Below, piece after piece: positions 34,996 through 45,789 of a DNA stretch of 64,000 nt (its first letter is position 1; each line of letters starts with the position of its first letter). The position numbers and the translations under genes are program-made. Origin of the DNA: Chryseobacterium sp. SORGH_AS_0447 (GTDB taxonomy: Bacteria; Bacteroidota; Bacteroidia; Flavobacteriales; Weeksellaceae); assembly GCF_030818695.1 (NCBI RefSeq), contig NZ_JAUTAR010000001.1, positions 1,296,501 to 1,360,500 of the forward strand. The letters run 5' to 3'. The notes beneath the pieces are model-generated. The model saw only the letters and a program-made list of their open reading frames with translations. It did no database searches and had not been told where the DNA came from.

Positions 34996-35457
34996 TTAAA
35001 GCGACATTTTCCGTTCAGTTTCCTGTTTTTCTCTTTTGAAATAATCTGTAAGAATCTTTCTTTGCGCATCCGTAAGTTTAGCATCCTGATGACCGATAAA
35101 GTAAGATTCCAGAGGCATTTCCTTTTTCTCCACCATTTCTATACATTCCTGCAATTTGTGTGCCTGTGTTTTAGGCTCATAAACTGCAAAAGTAGAAAAA
35201 TTCAGCTCTTTTCTGCCCTCATCGATGTGGTTTTTTAAAATCCACGAAGACGGGGCAATATTGGCATACCATGGATATCGCGTCTCATTGGAATGGCAGT
35301 CATAACACGAGCGGTTGATAATGGATGCCACTTCGGGAGGCGTATTTTTTATTCTTATAAAATCCATTCCCGGTGTTGGGGCCGGATTTTTCTTATCGAT
35401 CGGAAAAAACTGGATGATAATGAAAGCTACGAGAATAACGGTGAATACTTTTTTCAT
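34996..35457 (-). CDS. Heme-binding domain protein (c-type, CxxCH)
   Basis: A 153-aa protein with an N-terminal signal/anchor segment (VFTVILVAFIIIQFF) and a heme-binding domain of the Bacteroidota Haem_bd type. The heme-attachment motif is CYDCHSNETRYPWYANIAP, and the rest of the fold is SWILKNHIDEGRKELNFSTF and KLTDAQRKILTDYFKR. It should be a periplasmic monoheme cytochrome-like protein, with an electron-transfer role inferred. It heads a two-gene operon with the DCC thiol oxidoreductase. Confidence 0.87.
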   Translation of the reverse strand: MKKVFTVILVAFIIIQFFPIDKKNPAPTPGMDFIRIKNTPPEVASIINRSCYDCHSNETRYPWYANIAPSSWILKNHIDEGRKELNFSTFAVYEPKTQAHKLQECIEMVEKKEMPLESYFIGHQDAKLTDAQRKILTDYFKREKQETERKMSL

Positions 35458-35825
35458 AATGTATTGTTGAGGATTTGATGTTACAGTTTAAGCTAATATG
35501 TATCACAAACTTTAAAAAGCAACGGTGGATTTCTGTATATCAACTGTTAGATTTTATTTGTTTTTTTAAATAATTTATTAAGGTATATAGCAGTTTCCAA
35601 ACTTATAAAATTAATTAAATTTTCAATAATAAAAAATAGAAAATGATAGGGCAACAGCAATTTTAGATTAAATTATTTCAAATATGAATATTTAACCTTT
35701 TGTTGTATTTCAATTAATGCAAAATTTACTAATTTAATTGCACGGATTGAATAACTTCAGGGAATGCTTACTTACGTTAATTTTTAATTATTGTTTTTAA
35801 CTATTGTAAAAATATTTTTGATAGA

Positions 35826-38194
<2,369 letters not shown>

Positions 38195-38219
38195 TTTTAT
38201 ATATAGTGTTTAAGTGATA

Positions 38220-38246
38220 AGGCAGCCTTTGGGCTGTCTTTTTTTG
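38220..38246 (+). terminator. Terminator of katG
   Basis: GGCAGCC TTTG GGCTGTC (one G·U pair) followed by seven T, about 26 bases after the katG stop. Confidence 0.85.
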
Positions 38247-38320
38247 TCTCTTATGGTTTCCGTATTTTTTAGAAATTTTTGTAAACTAGTTTTGCGGTCT
38301 TATTATTTTAAAATTTGATT

Positions 38321-38449
38321 ATGAAAAAATTAGTTTTGCTCGTTTTAGCAGCATTTACAGTTTATTCCTGTGGAGAAACAGGAAGCGGAGACGATAATGA
38401 TTCAGAATATTGTAAATACAGTGGGCACCAGCGATGGGCGGTGGGGTAA
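38321..38449 (+). pseudogene. Truncated lipoprotein gene
   Basis: A 42-codon frame with a clean lipoprotein signal peptide (MKKLVLLVLAAFTVYSCGE, lipobox VYSC) followed by only 25 residues: a short acidic linker and then a sequence ending HQRWAVG before the stop. It lies directly beside a phage-like fragment in another frame (38434 on). The likely explanation is that a lipoprotein gene was cut by the junction of an inserted and now decayed element near 38400-38430. A very small real lipoprotein is the alternative. Confidence 0.5.
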
Positions 38450-38658
38450 AGTTTGCTGCCGGCGGCAGAGTTGGAAATCTTTCAAAACTTCCAACAGTTC
38501 AAAATAATATTAAGCAAACCATTGACATGTCGCTAATGTCGGAAATGATAAGTACAGCCGTTTTTGAAGGGTCAGCTAGTGGTACACAGATGGGAAGTCG
38601 TCAAGGGATAGCGAATTTAACAGAGAATAAAGAAATACAAAGAGGAGCTAATTTTTAG
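38434..38658 (+). pseudogene. Fragment of a phage-like gene (C-terminal part)
   Basis: A 74-aa frame opening with the glycine-rich MGGGVKFAAGGRVGNLSKLP and continuing NNIKQTIDMSLMSEMISTAVFEG. Its glycine-rich opening and helical end resemble the C-termini of phage tail or tape-measure proteins, but the match is by feel only. The open frame extends a little upstream (WAPA) to a stop, and no start signal is evident. Its TAG is two bases before the next gene's ATG, as in compact phage operons. Confidence 0.35.
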
Positions 38659-38660
38659 AT

Positions 38661-38977
38661 ATGAAGGAACAAATAAAGAGGTTTTGCGAAAGCCTCAAAA
38701 GGCAGGAAAAAATAAATTTAATTCGTGATACAAAAGCTATCGGAATAGGCGTAAAAAACTTTAATTTTGTAAATGAAAGCGCTGAGGCTCTGGCAAATGA
38801 AAGATTTTAAAAAAGTTGTCAGGGCTGCGAGTTCAACATTCTGGAACCAATCGATGAACTTCGGGTAAAAGATAGAAAAATTTCGGAATTGACTGACAGA
38901 ACCTGCGGAGATTGTGGGTGTGTTTAGCGTATAAATTGAGACAATCGGTTAAAAAATGTAGTAGATGGGAACAGTGA
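38661..38977 (+). pseudogene. Broken small zinc-ribbon protein gene, phage-like
   Basis: The frame from ATG 38661 gives 49 residues up to TAA at 38808-38810. It continues in the same frame as KSCQGCEFNILEPIDELRVK...TCGDCGCV to TAG at 38925-38927. The neighbouring frame then supplies LAYKLRQSVKKCSRWEQ and a stop at 38975-38977. Joined, these make a coherent small protein with two CxxC pairs and a final Cys, of a type I associate with Bacteroidota phages. One in-frame stop and one single-base loss have therefore destroyed it. A read-through protein cannot be fully excluded but needs two unlikely events. Confidence 0.6.
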
Positions 38978-39169
38978 GAGAGGCGGTGAATACAAACAGG
39001 GGGACTATTTTATAAATTAAACAAGTGCGGAATCAAAAACATTGAAACCGCACTTGATTATCTTTCAATTTACGAACAATACGAAAATCAGAAACATATT
39101 GAATCTAGCATGGAGCGCAAAAAAGTTGTTGCTGTGTTCTGCAAGGTAACGTTCGCACCGTTGAAATAG
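38976..39169 (+). pseudogene. Remnant of a further phage-like gene
   Basis: One frame reads GGEYKQGDYF from about 38982. A second frame starting at 39008 reads FYKLNKCGIKNIETALDYLSIYEQYENQ and stays open to TAG at 39167-39169. The two overlap at the residue pair YF, so a single lost base would rejoin them into one protein of about 60 residues. No start codon is obvious. It continues the run of broken genes on the plus strand. Confidence 0.4.
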
Positions 39170-39198
39170 CTATTCAAACAATGAAGAGGGCTATTTAG

Positions 39199-39765
39199 TT
39201 ACCAATCTTTTTTCTGCGCCTGCATTCCTGTGCTGTTTATGTAATCAGATAAGCTTTTTTGAAGATTATTAAAATAGTCCGGAATGTTTTGAAGATAATT
39301 TTTATATCCACCTTTTATGGAACCATCCTTTTTAAAAAAGCCGCTGGTTGAATTATCTGTCATTAACCCTCTCCATCCGCCTGAAGTATATTGTGAAGGT
39401 TTTACATATTCTTCAAGTTGTGCTATATCAAATTTGTATTTATTATCTTTAAATGATACTTCAATCTGATACCTTACATCAAAACACACAGGTAATCCGA
39501 GTGGAGAATAACAATACAAATCCGATTTAATTCCTTCTAATCGAACATAATCGTCTTTGATATTGGCTTTAATAACTTCTCGTGGGTTGTTATATGTTTT
39601 GTTTATCCATTCTATTGTTTTTTCATACAGCATAGAAGCGCTTTTTTGAGGAGCGTCAATTACCAGATAATCTGTAAAACCATCCTTATTTAGTACAAAC
39701 TCTGTACTTTGTGAATAAGAATATATTGAAAAAAATAGAAATGCTGTGAGTATTACTTTCTTCAT
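39199..39765 (-). CDS. DUF4468-like exported protein
   Basis: A 188-aa protein with a signal peptide (MKKVILTAFLFFSIYSYSQ). The body, FVLNKDGFTDYLVIDAPQKSASMLYEKTIEWINKTYNNPREVIKANIKDDYVRLEG, resembles the DUF4468 domain (TATA-box-binding-like fold) common in Bacteroidota; that assignment is from memory of the pattern. The start at 39763-39765 was chosen because it opens a proper signal peptide; the longest frame adds 24 residues. The gene is more AT-rich than the housekeeping genes and adjoins the decayed island, so it may have come in with it. Confidence 0.65.
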   Translation of the reverse strand: MKKVILTAFLFFSIYSYSQSTEFVLNKDGFTDYLVIDAPQKSASMLYEKTIEWINKTYNNPREVIKANIKDDYVRLEGIKSDLYCYSPLGLPVCFDVRYQIEVSFKDNKYKFDIAQLEEYVKPSQYTSGGWRGLMTDNSTSGFFKKDGSIKGGYKNYLQNIPDYFNNLQKSLSDYINSTGMQAQKKDW

Positions 39766-39872
39766 GACTTTAATTTTAACAAAGAAAAGCATTTTTTTTA
39801 CATGGAAATTACGGGATGTCGTAAATATGTTTATCAATAATTTTTATTATTTTAGCGCTTTAGCAAACAACC

Positions 39873-40595
39873 ATGGAAATACTCAGATTTGAAACATTTG
39901 ATCAAGCAAAAGATTATTTTAGACCATTAGCTTATAATTACTTTGGAAGGTTTTTGTCAGTAAGCAGGGGTATTTTTTGGAATAATTTAACAGAAAAAAA
40001 CTTACAAGAATTAAAAGATTTAGAGCAAAGACTTGTTGATTTAAAAAGTGAACGTGCGCTCATGTATCACCATACAAAGGCATTTTATAACAAATATGAT
40101 TTTGAAATATTAGATCAAACAAGCACTCCTATCCCATTTTCTTTAGTAAACTTTATAGACGAACAGATAGAGAATATTAGAGATAAGATATACGATAAAG
40201 AGCAATTTTCAAAAGTAATGTCGATAAAAGAACTTATCAACAAGTTACAAGAAACTGACATCAAGGAAAAGCTTACGTTAGAAATTGAAGATCTTGAAGC
40301 TGCAAAGAGAGAACAGGAGCTTTCTAAACATTCTGATAAGGATAAGTTCCAGGAAGAAATTGAGTTAGGCAAGCATAGAGCAGAAATGTTTGCAAAACGA
40401 ACGGACACTTTTCTAAAATTTTTGAATCGTGAATCAATTGCTTCAATTGTAGGTTCTCTTCTCCTATTTATAATGGGAATATGTCTACTTGTAATGATGT
40501 TCCTTCAAGAAGAGCCTATAAAAATAATAGAGAGCGCATTTCTCCTAATTTTGGGATACTTTTTTGGGCATTCTAAAAAGAATGATAACACATAA
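39873..40595 (+). CDS. Unknown coiled-coil protein with two C-terminal membrane helices
   Basis: A 240-aa protein I do not recognise. Residues about 45-180 are highly charged and helical, likely a coiled coil (LQELKDLEQRLVDLKSER; REQELSKHSDKDKFQEEIELGKHRAEM). Two membrane helices follow near the end (SIVGSLLLFIMGICLLVMMFLQ and IIESAFLLILGYFFG), leaving a short KKNDNT tail. The layout suggests a tail-anchored cytosolic domain. Base composition is clearly more AT-rich than neighbours, which hints at acquisition. Confidence 0.6.
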   Translation: MEILRFETFDQAKDYFRPLAYNYFGRFLSVSRGIFWNNLTEKNLQELKDLEQRLVDLKSERALMYHHTKAFYNKYDFEILDQTSTPIPFSLVNFIDEQIENIRDKIYDKEQFSKVMSIKELINKLQETDIKEKLTLEIEDLEAAKREQELSKHSDKDKFQEEIELGKHRAEMFAKRTDTFLKFLNRESIASIVGSLLLFIMGICLLVMMFLQEEPIKIIESAFLLILGYFFGHSKKNDNT

Positions 40596-40598
40596 TAT

Positions 40599-40865
40599 TT
40601 ATTTTATTGCATTTTTAATTTTCATTTCCAAATCCTCTTCCCTACTTCTCAAATCCCGGAACCCTTTTTTATCCATTGGTAATTCGCCGTGCAACTTGCA
40701 GAATTCCAAGTAATCATTATACAACTTATCATCCCTCATTTTCTCCCTGTGGGCATCAATATACGGGTTTGCAAAGCGTTGTTTATGCTGCTTCCTGCTA
40801 CTTAAAATGATTGCCCGGACCATAAAAAAGAACCCGACTGCCAAAAAGTAAAATGCTAAAATCAT
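40599..40865 (-). CDS. Small membrane-anchored hypothetical protein
   Basis: An 88-aa protein with one N-terminal membrane helix (MILAFYFLAVGFFFMVRAIIL) and a charged, helical remainder (KQRFANPYIDAHREKMRDDKLYNDYLEFCKLHG). No known family is recognised. It ends three bases from the stop of the convergent coiled-coil gene. Its single helix and basic flank suggest it sits in the inner membrane with the tail in the cytosol. Confidence 0.55.
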   Translation of the reverse strand: MILAFYFLAVGFFFMVRAIILSSRKQHKQRFANPYIDAHREKMRDDKLYNDYLEFCKLHGELPMDKKGFRDLRSREEDLEMKIKNAIK

Positions 40866-41003
40866 ATATAGTGCGAAATTAAATTTTCGTTACGGCTATA
40901 AACGACTGATAAACATTTGTTTAACATCATTTTAAACTGAATTATATTAATACAAATTTATATAAAAGAATCCGAATATTTGTATAAGGTAGAATGGATT
41001 TTA

Positions 41004-41195
41004 ATGAAGTATGAAATAAATCTTTATGGCGATATTGCCAATGTGGTTTGGTCTGACGGAGAGTACAGGTATATTGATCTGGAATACGTAGACCGAGAAC
41101 TATCAGCACTTACAGTAGCTGCAGGCGATGAGGTTGTTTTCAACATTCTATGTCGGGGAAAAAGGTGGCTGCTATTATTTATCTTCCGGAGGTAA
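41004..41195 (+). CDS. Doubtful small ORF, possibly frameshifted
   Basis: Sixty-three codons from ATG 41004 with a sensible start (IANVVWSDGEYRYIDLEYV) but a C-terminus rich in Arg, Trp and Leu (RGKRWLLLFIFRR) that looks like a wrong frame. A one-base shift near 41147 would instead read FYVGEKGGCYYLSSGGNKEYV and stop at 41209-41211, which looks far more protein-like. This may be another decayed gene of the island or a chance frame. Confidence 0.3.
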   Translation: MKYEINLYGDIANVVWSDGEYRYIDLEYVDRELSALTVAAGDEVVFNILCRGKRWLLLFIFRR

Positions 41196-41281
41196 TAAAG
41201 AATACGTCTAAAGAATATGTCGATAAAAAATATTGTGCAAGTTGTAATTGAAAAAGCCATCCTGAAACAGGATGGCTTTCG

Positions 41282-41352
41282 TAGACCCACAGGGATTCGA
41301 ACCCCAGATGACTGAACCAAAATCAGTAGTGTTACCGCTACACCATGGGTCT
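41282..41352 (-). tRNA. tRNA-Gln (anticodon TTG)
   Basis: Read on the minus strand: AGACCCA acceptor arm, D-arm TGGTGTAGCGGTAACA, anticodon arm ACTGA-TTTTGGT-TCAGT giving anticodon TTG, T-arm with GGTTCGAATCC and the closing TGGGTCT plus discriminator A. CCA is not encoded. The accessory island 38320-41200 lies on its 3' side, a usual position for integrated elements. Confidence 0.93.
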
Positions 41353-41569
41353 GTATTTCTGTACCGCGAAATTAGAAAAATAATTTTAAAAATAAAAGGG
41401 ATGCAGCAAGATTAATTGATCAAAAATGGGTGTGGTGGCTTTTATTTATTGATAGTCAAAGAATTAATTTTATGATATTTTGTGATCAAAATTCTGACGC
41501 AGATGAAATTTGAGTGGGTTTGCAGGAGACAGCTTTGATGGTTAAATCATTTAAATTAAATAAAAATCC

Positions 41570-41650
41570 TATCTTTGCAAAAAAAAAATTGGGCTCCAAA
41601 AGTTGGAGAAACCCATTGATAATCTTGTCCTGAGCTTTGTCGAAGGATTA
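41570..41650 (+). promoter_or_regulatory. der promoter box and structured leader
   Basis: TATCTTTG at 41570-41577 fits a -7 element, though no TTG at the expected distance is clear. The leader then holds a stem-loop (TGGG-CTCCAA-AAG-TTGGAG-AAA-CCCA, 41590-41615) and, at about 41622-41649, the word CTTGTCCTGAGCTTTGTCGA, a variant of the widespread CCTTCGACAAGCTCAGG intergenic repeat. Apart from this, the gap 41353-41664 holds nothing recognisable. Confidence 0.5.
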
Positions 41651-41664
41651 TTAAACATTTTTTT

Positions 41665-42975
41665 ATGTCGAATATTGTCGCAATCGTTGGGCGTCCCAAC
41701 GTAGGAAAATCCACATTGTTTAACCGTTTACTGGAAAGGAGAGAAGCCATCGTAGATTCTACGGCAGGGGTAACCCGTGACCGTCACTATGGAAAATCCG
41801 ACTGGAACGGGGTTGATTTTACGGTAATCGATACCGGAGGGTATGATGTGAATAATGACGATGTGTTCCAGGGGGAGATCTCAAAGCAGGTTCAGCTTGC
41901 TGTGGATGAAGCTACGTCGATTATCTTCATGCTGAATGTGGAAGAAGGCCTTACCGATACCGATTATGAGATTTATGAGATGCTTCGAAGATCGAATAAA
42001 CCGGTTTACATTGTCGTAAATAAAGTAGATTCGTCTAAAGAAGAACTGGCCGCTACGGAATTTTACCAATTGGGAATCGAGAAATACTATACTTTATCTT
42101 CGGCTACCGGTTCGGGAACTGGTGATCTTTTGGATGATATTGTAAAAGATTTTCCCACTACAGAATATAAAGACCCGTTTGAAGGATTGCCGAAAATCAC
42201 CATTGCCGGCCGTCCGAACGTAGGAAAATCTACACTAACCAATGCTTTGCTTGATACCGACCGGAATATTGTAACCGATGTGGCAGGAACCACGCGGGAC
42301 AGTATCCAGACTCTATATAATAAATTCGGTCATGAATTCGTGCTGGTAGACACCGCCGGGATGAGAAGAAAATCAAAAGTTTCCGAGGATCTGGAATTTT
42401 ATTCCGTGATGCGTTCCATCCGTTCTATTGAATTTTCCGATGTCGTAGTTATTATGGTGGATGCCACTTTAGGATGGGAATCCCAGGATATGAATATTTT
42501 CGGACTGGCACAAAAAAACAGAAAAGGAATCGTTATCGTGGTTAACAAATGGGATCTTGTTGAAAATAAGCAGACCAATACCACCCGTGATTTTGAAAAA
42601 TCCATCAGGGATAAAATCGGACAGTTCAGCGACATTCCAATTCTATTTGTATCGGCACTGACGAAGCAGAGAATCCTAAAAGTAGTGGAAACCGCTATGA
42701 CGGTATACGAAGACCGTAAAAAGAAAATCAAGACTTCCAAACTGAATGAGGTGATGCTTCCGATTTTTGAAGGAACGCCGCCGCCGGCCAATAAAGGAAA
42801 ATATATTAAAATTAAATATTGTGTACAGCTTCCGACACCATCGCCGCAGTTTGTATTCTTCTGCAACCTGCCGCAGTATGTGAAGGAGCCTTACAAAAGA
42901 TTTACGGAAAATCAGCTGAGAAAAGAATTCGGATTTACCGGAGTTCCGATCGAAGTTTATTTCAGACAAAAATAA
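41665..42975 (+). CDS. der: Ribosome assembly GTPase Der (EngA)
   Basis: Essential GTPase for 50S ribosomal subunit maturation. The 436-aa chain carries two tandem G domains. The first has GRPNVGKSTLFNRL, DTGGY and NKVDS; the second has GRPNVGKSTLTNALL, DTAGMRRKS and NKWDLV. A C-terminal KH-like domain ends PYKRFTENQLRKEFGFTGVPIEVYFRQK. Length is normal and both P-loops are intact. It is monocistronic, with a terminator eight bases after the stop. Confidence 0.97.
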   Translation: MSNIVAIVGRPNVGKSTLFNRLLERREAIVDSTAGVTRDRHYGKSDWNGVDFTVIDTGGYDVNNDDVFQGEISKQVQLAVDEATSIIFMLNVEEGLTDTDYEIYEMLRRSNKPVYIVVNKVDSSKEELAATEFYQLGIEKYYTLSSATGSGTGDLLDDIVKDFPTTEYKDPFEGLPKITIAGRPNVGKSTLTNALLDTDRNIVTDVAGTTRDSIQTLYNKFGHEFVLVDTAGMRRKSKVSEDLEFYSVMRSIRSIEFSDVVVIMVDATLGWESQDMNIFGLAQKNRKGIVIVVNKWDLVENKQTNTTRDFEKSIRDKIGQFSDIPILFVSALTKQRILKVVETAMTVYEDRKKKIKTSKLNEVMLPIFEGTPPPANKGKYIKIKYCVQLPTPSPQFVFFCNLPQYVKEPYKRFTENQLRKEFGFTGVPIEVYFRQK

Positions 42976-42981
42976 TTTTAG

Positions 42982-43012
42982 TCCCTTTCAGATTTTCTGA
43001 GAGGGATTTTAT
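42982..43012 (+). terminator. Terminator of der
   Basis: TCCCTTTCAGA and TCTGAGAGGGA form an 11-bp stem with one G·U pair around a short T-rich loop, followed by TTTTATT. Confidence 0.82.
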
Positions 43013-43053
43013 TCTGTATTAAATTTATATTTTTGATAAAAAGTTTCACAATA

Positions 43054-43707
43054 ATGAATACAGTTGTATTATCAGAACAGTTTTCTCTGGTAAATTCCTG
43101 GATCAATGAACTAAGGAATGTTGAGGTGCAGCAGGACAGGATGCGTTTCAGACGAAATATGGAAAGAATCGGCGAGATCGCCGCATTCGAGATCAGCAAA
43201 ACGCTCGAGTATAAGGAAGTGGATATTCAGACCCCTCTGGATAAGATCAGTGTTAAGGAAATTGCAGTTCAGCCCGTAATCACTACTATTTTAAGAGCCG
43301 GAGTTCCTTTATTCGAAGGTTTGCTGAATTATTTCGATAAGGCAGACTGTGGATTTGTGGCCGCCTACCGGAAACATGATGCCAATGATTATTTCTCGAT
43401 CAAGCAAGATTACCTTACCTGCCCGGATATCGAAGGAAGACCTTTAATCGTCGGAGATCCGATGCTGGCCACCGGTGCGTCGCTGATCGAAGCCATTAAG
43501 GATCTGCTGACGAATGGAAAACCGTCATCGCTTCATATTGTAGCTGCCATTGCTTCGAAGCAAGGGGTTGAAACTATTGCCAAAGCTTATTCTGATGCGA
43601 AGATCTGGGTTGGGGCAATTGATGAAAATTTAACATCAAAAGGTTACATCACACCAGGATTAGGAGATGCGGGAGACCTGAGCTACGGAGAAAAATTGCA
43701 ACGGTAA
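43054..43707 (+). CDS. upp: Uracil phosphoribosyltransferase
   Basis: Salvages uracil to UMP using PRPP. The 217-aa chain starts MNTVVLSEQFSLVNSWINELR (ATG 43054) and shows ISKTLEYKEVDIQTPL, ILRAGVPLFEGLL, IEGRPLIVGDPMLATGASLIEAI (a PRPP-binding loop variant) and WVGAIDENLTSKGYITPGLGDAGDLSYGEK, the uracil-binding end. TATTTTTG at 43028-43035 is a plausible -7 box. The stop is one base from that of the convergent hydrolase gene, with no terminator between them. Confidence 0.95.
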   Translation: MNTVVLSEQFSLVNSWINELRNVEVQQDRMRFRRNMERIGEIAAFEISKTLEYKEVDIQTPLDKISVKEIAVQPVITTILRAGVPLFEGLLNYFDKADCGFVAAYRKHDANDYFSIKQDYLTCPDIEGRPLIVGDPMLATGASLIEAIKDLLTNGKPSSLHIVAAIASKQGVETIAKAYSDAKIWVGAIDENLTSKGYITPGLGDAGDLSYGEKLQR

Positions 43708-43708
43708 T

Positions 43709-44395
43709 TCAGGAAAGTTTCCAGAAATCTTTCATCAGGTTTAACAATAACGCTGGCCGTACTTTGTCGATAGGATGTTTTGTATCGGGAAGTACGGCCA
43801 GACTTGCGGTGGGCAGGCTCCTGTATATTTCCATACTTTCTTCTAGCGTCACCATACTGTCTTTATCGCCTACCATGATCTGGACAGGAATATTGATGGT
43901 GGAAATGTTGCCTTTCAGCGGTGGATTTTTACCCAGGGCTATCATCATTTCAGCAACAGCAGGTAACAGTAGTTTCCATTCCGGGCCGTGCTGTTTTTCA
44001 AGTAATTCTGCATACTTCGGGACTTTTGTAGCAATAATTTCAGGATTCAGCATGCTGCTTTCTTTTGCAGCCTGTTCTTCCGTCCATTCGAACTTTGTTC
44101 CTAATGTCATGATCGAATTGATGTTTTCAGCATGTTGCATTGCGTAGCAGAGTGCCACGTAACCGCCCATGCTGTGCCCCAAAATATAGACGTCTTTCAG
44201 GTTTTCAGCAAGGATAAACCCGTGCAGTTCCTGTGCATATCTTTCAACGGTAATTCCGTTTTCAGGCAGCACTTTACTGCCATGTCCTGAAAACAATGGG
44301 GTATGCACGGTAAAATAAGTTGAAAGCTCTTCTTGAAAAGGCTCGAAAACCTCGCTGTGTCCTAAAGCGCCATGTAATAATATCAGATCAAGCAT
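43709..44395 (-). CDS. Alpha/beta hydrolase
   Basis: A 228-aa alpha/beta-hydrolase-fold enzyme with unknown substrate. The nucleophile elbow is GHSMGGYVALCYAMQHA, the oxyanion region is LILLHGALGHSE, the acidic residue is in IMVGDKDSMV and the histidine in PDTKHPID. There is no signal peptide. Its size and layout resemble small esterases and MenH/BioH-like proteins. It converges on upp. Confidence 0.88.
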   Translation of the reverse strand: MLDLILLHGALGHSEVFEPFQEELSTYFTVHTPLFSGHGSKVLPENGITVERYAQELHGFILAENLKDVYILGHSMGGYVALCYAMQHAENINSIMTLGTKFEWTEEQAAKESSMLNPEIIATKVPKYAELLEKQHGPEWKLLLPAVAEMMIALGKNPPLKGNISTINIPVQIMVGDKDSMVTLEESMEIYRSLPTASLAVLPDTKHPIDKVRPALLLNLMKDFWKLS

Positions 44396-44525
44396 TTTAT
44401 ATTTTGTTTACCAGAAAAATACGGTTTTTTTCGCTTACAGTTTATGCTTTCAATTATAATGGATAACCTCAGCTCCAGAATTTTAAATCTTAAATCCTAA
44501 ATTTTGAACCTTGAATTTAATCCTT

Positions 44526-45179
44526 CTACAAGTCAACAGCCATTACTAATACACTTACCTTATTATTTCCGGACTTCAGGATTTCCCACGCAATGGTGGC
44601 AAGGGTATTTCCGGTGGTAAAAACATCATCGATCAGCAAAACGTGCTTGTTTGAAATCTCTTTTATTACGGAAAACGTGTTTTTTGTTTCCAGCCGGTGC
44701 TGTTTGTCCTTTAAAGCCTGTGCTTTGGAATAGTAATTCCTTTTGACGGCTTCGTGATCAAATGGAATGCTGTAAAATGCAGAAAGGCTTTCGGTAAATA
44801 GATGCAGCTGGTTATATCCCCGTTCCTTCAGCTTTTTCGGATGAAGCGGCACCGGAACCAGCAGATCGGGTTTCTCATTTTGAAAGTCTAATCGTTCGGT
44901 CGTCCAGTTGGCGAGGATTTTTCCAATGTTCTTCCTGCTTCTGTATTTTAAATCGTGAATAATCTGGCGGCTGGCGTTCTCTTTTTCAAAGTTCATCAGG
45001 GCAAAAGCGTTTTCAACAGGGAATAGCAGTCTGCATTTCTGTTTCATAAAACTGTCTTCGAAATACCCGGTATGGGTAAAGTGAATCTGTTCCATGCAGA
45101 GGGAGCAGGCCAATAGATCTGCTTCAATAATCCGGCTACATGCAATACAGCGGTTAGGAAAGAAAATATCCAGAATCAT
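44526..45179 (-). CDS. comF: ComF family phosphoribosyltransferase-like protein
   Basis: A 217-aa protein of the ComF/GntX family, linked to DNA uptake in naturally competent bacteria but present in many others. It has the N-terminal zinc-finger cysteines (NRCIACSRIIEADLLACSLC), then ENAFALMNFEKENASRQIIHDLKYRSRKNIGKILA, LLVPVPLHPKKLKERGYNQ and the PRPP-binding loop VLLIDDVFTTGNTLATI. Length is typical. The gap 44396-44525 contains AAATCTTAAATCCTAAATTTT-type word repeats. Confidence 0.92.
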   Translation of the reverse strand: MILDIFFPNRCIACSRIIEADLLACSLCMEQIHFTHTGYFEDSFMKQKCRLLFPVENAFALMNFEKENASRQIIHDLKYRSRKNIGKILANWTTERLDFQNEKPDLLVPVPLHPKKLKERGYNQLHLFTESLSAFYSIPFDHEAVKRNYYSKAQALKDKQHRLETKNTFSVIKEISNKHVLLIDDVFTTGNTLATIAWEILKSGNNKVSVLVMAVDL

Positions 45180-45270
45180 TTGTGTAAGTAATTTTTTTGC
45201 TAATATAGCAACTTTCGGAATGAATGTTATTTAATTTTTAAGTTTTACATTTGAGTAAACATTAAGGAAG

Positions 45271-45657
45271 ATGAGTCTGATTTTTGAAAAACAAATTACG
45301 GTTACGGAAAAACATATCGATGGTCTTAATCATGTGAACAATGTTCAGTATGTTCACTGGGTTGAAGAGATCGCAGGAGAACACTGGGATTTTGTGAAAC
45401 ACAGGACGGAATACCCGAAGGACATCTGGATGCTCCTGGACCATCATATTCAGTATAAAAAGCAGGTATTTTTAGGAGATATCATTACCATAAAAACCTA
45501 TCCTAAGGCACCGGAAGGAATCCGGCAGCCCCGAAAAGTGGAATTCTATTGTAATGATCAGCTGGTGGTAGATTCCACGACCCTATGGGTCTTGGTCGAT
45601 GCGGAAACACAGAGAATTAAAAGGCTGGAAAGAAACTGGTTTGATAATTTGCAATGA
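45271..45657 (+). CDS. Acyl-CoA thioesterase, 4HBT hotdog family
   Basis: A 128-aa hotdog-fold protein. It shows EKHIDGLNHVNNVQYVHWVEEIAGEHWD, the YbgC/4HBT active-site region with Asp-Gly-x-x-His-x-Asn, then MLLDHHIQYKKQVFLGDIITIKTYPKAPEGIRQPRKVEF. It should hydrolyse an acyl-CoA or acyl-ACP. It is divergent from comF and stands alone. Confidence 0.88.
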   Translation: MSLIFEKQITVTEKHIDGLNHVNNVQYVHWVEEIAGEHWDFVKHRTEYPKDIWMLLDHHIQYKKQVFLGDIITIKTYPKAPEGIRQPRKVEFYCNDQLVVDSTTLWVLVDAETQRIKRLERNWFDNLQ

Positions 45658-45789
45658 TTAGAAAAACTAAACTGTCTAAAAGTTTTATCAGTAATTCCGT
45701 CGACTGATCATCAATTGATAAATTTTCCCGAGCCAACGATCAGCAATTAAGCAAACCGAAACTCAAACCAAATTCCTTATCTTTGCAGG

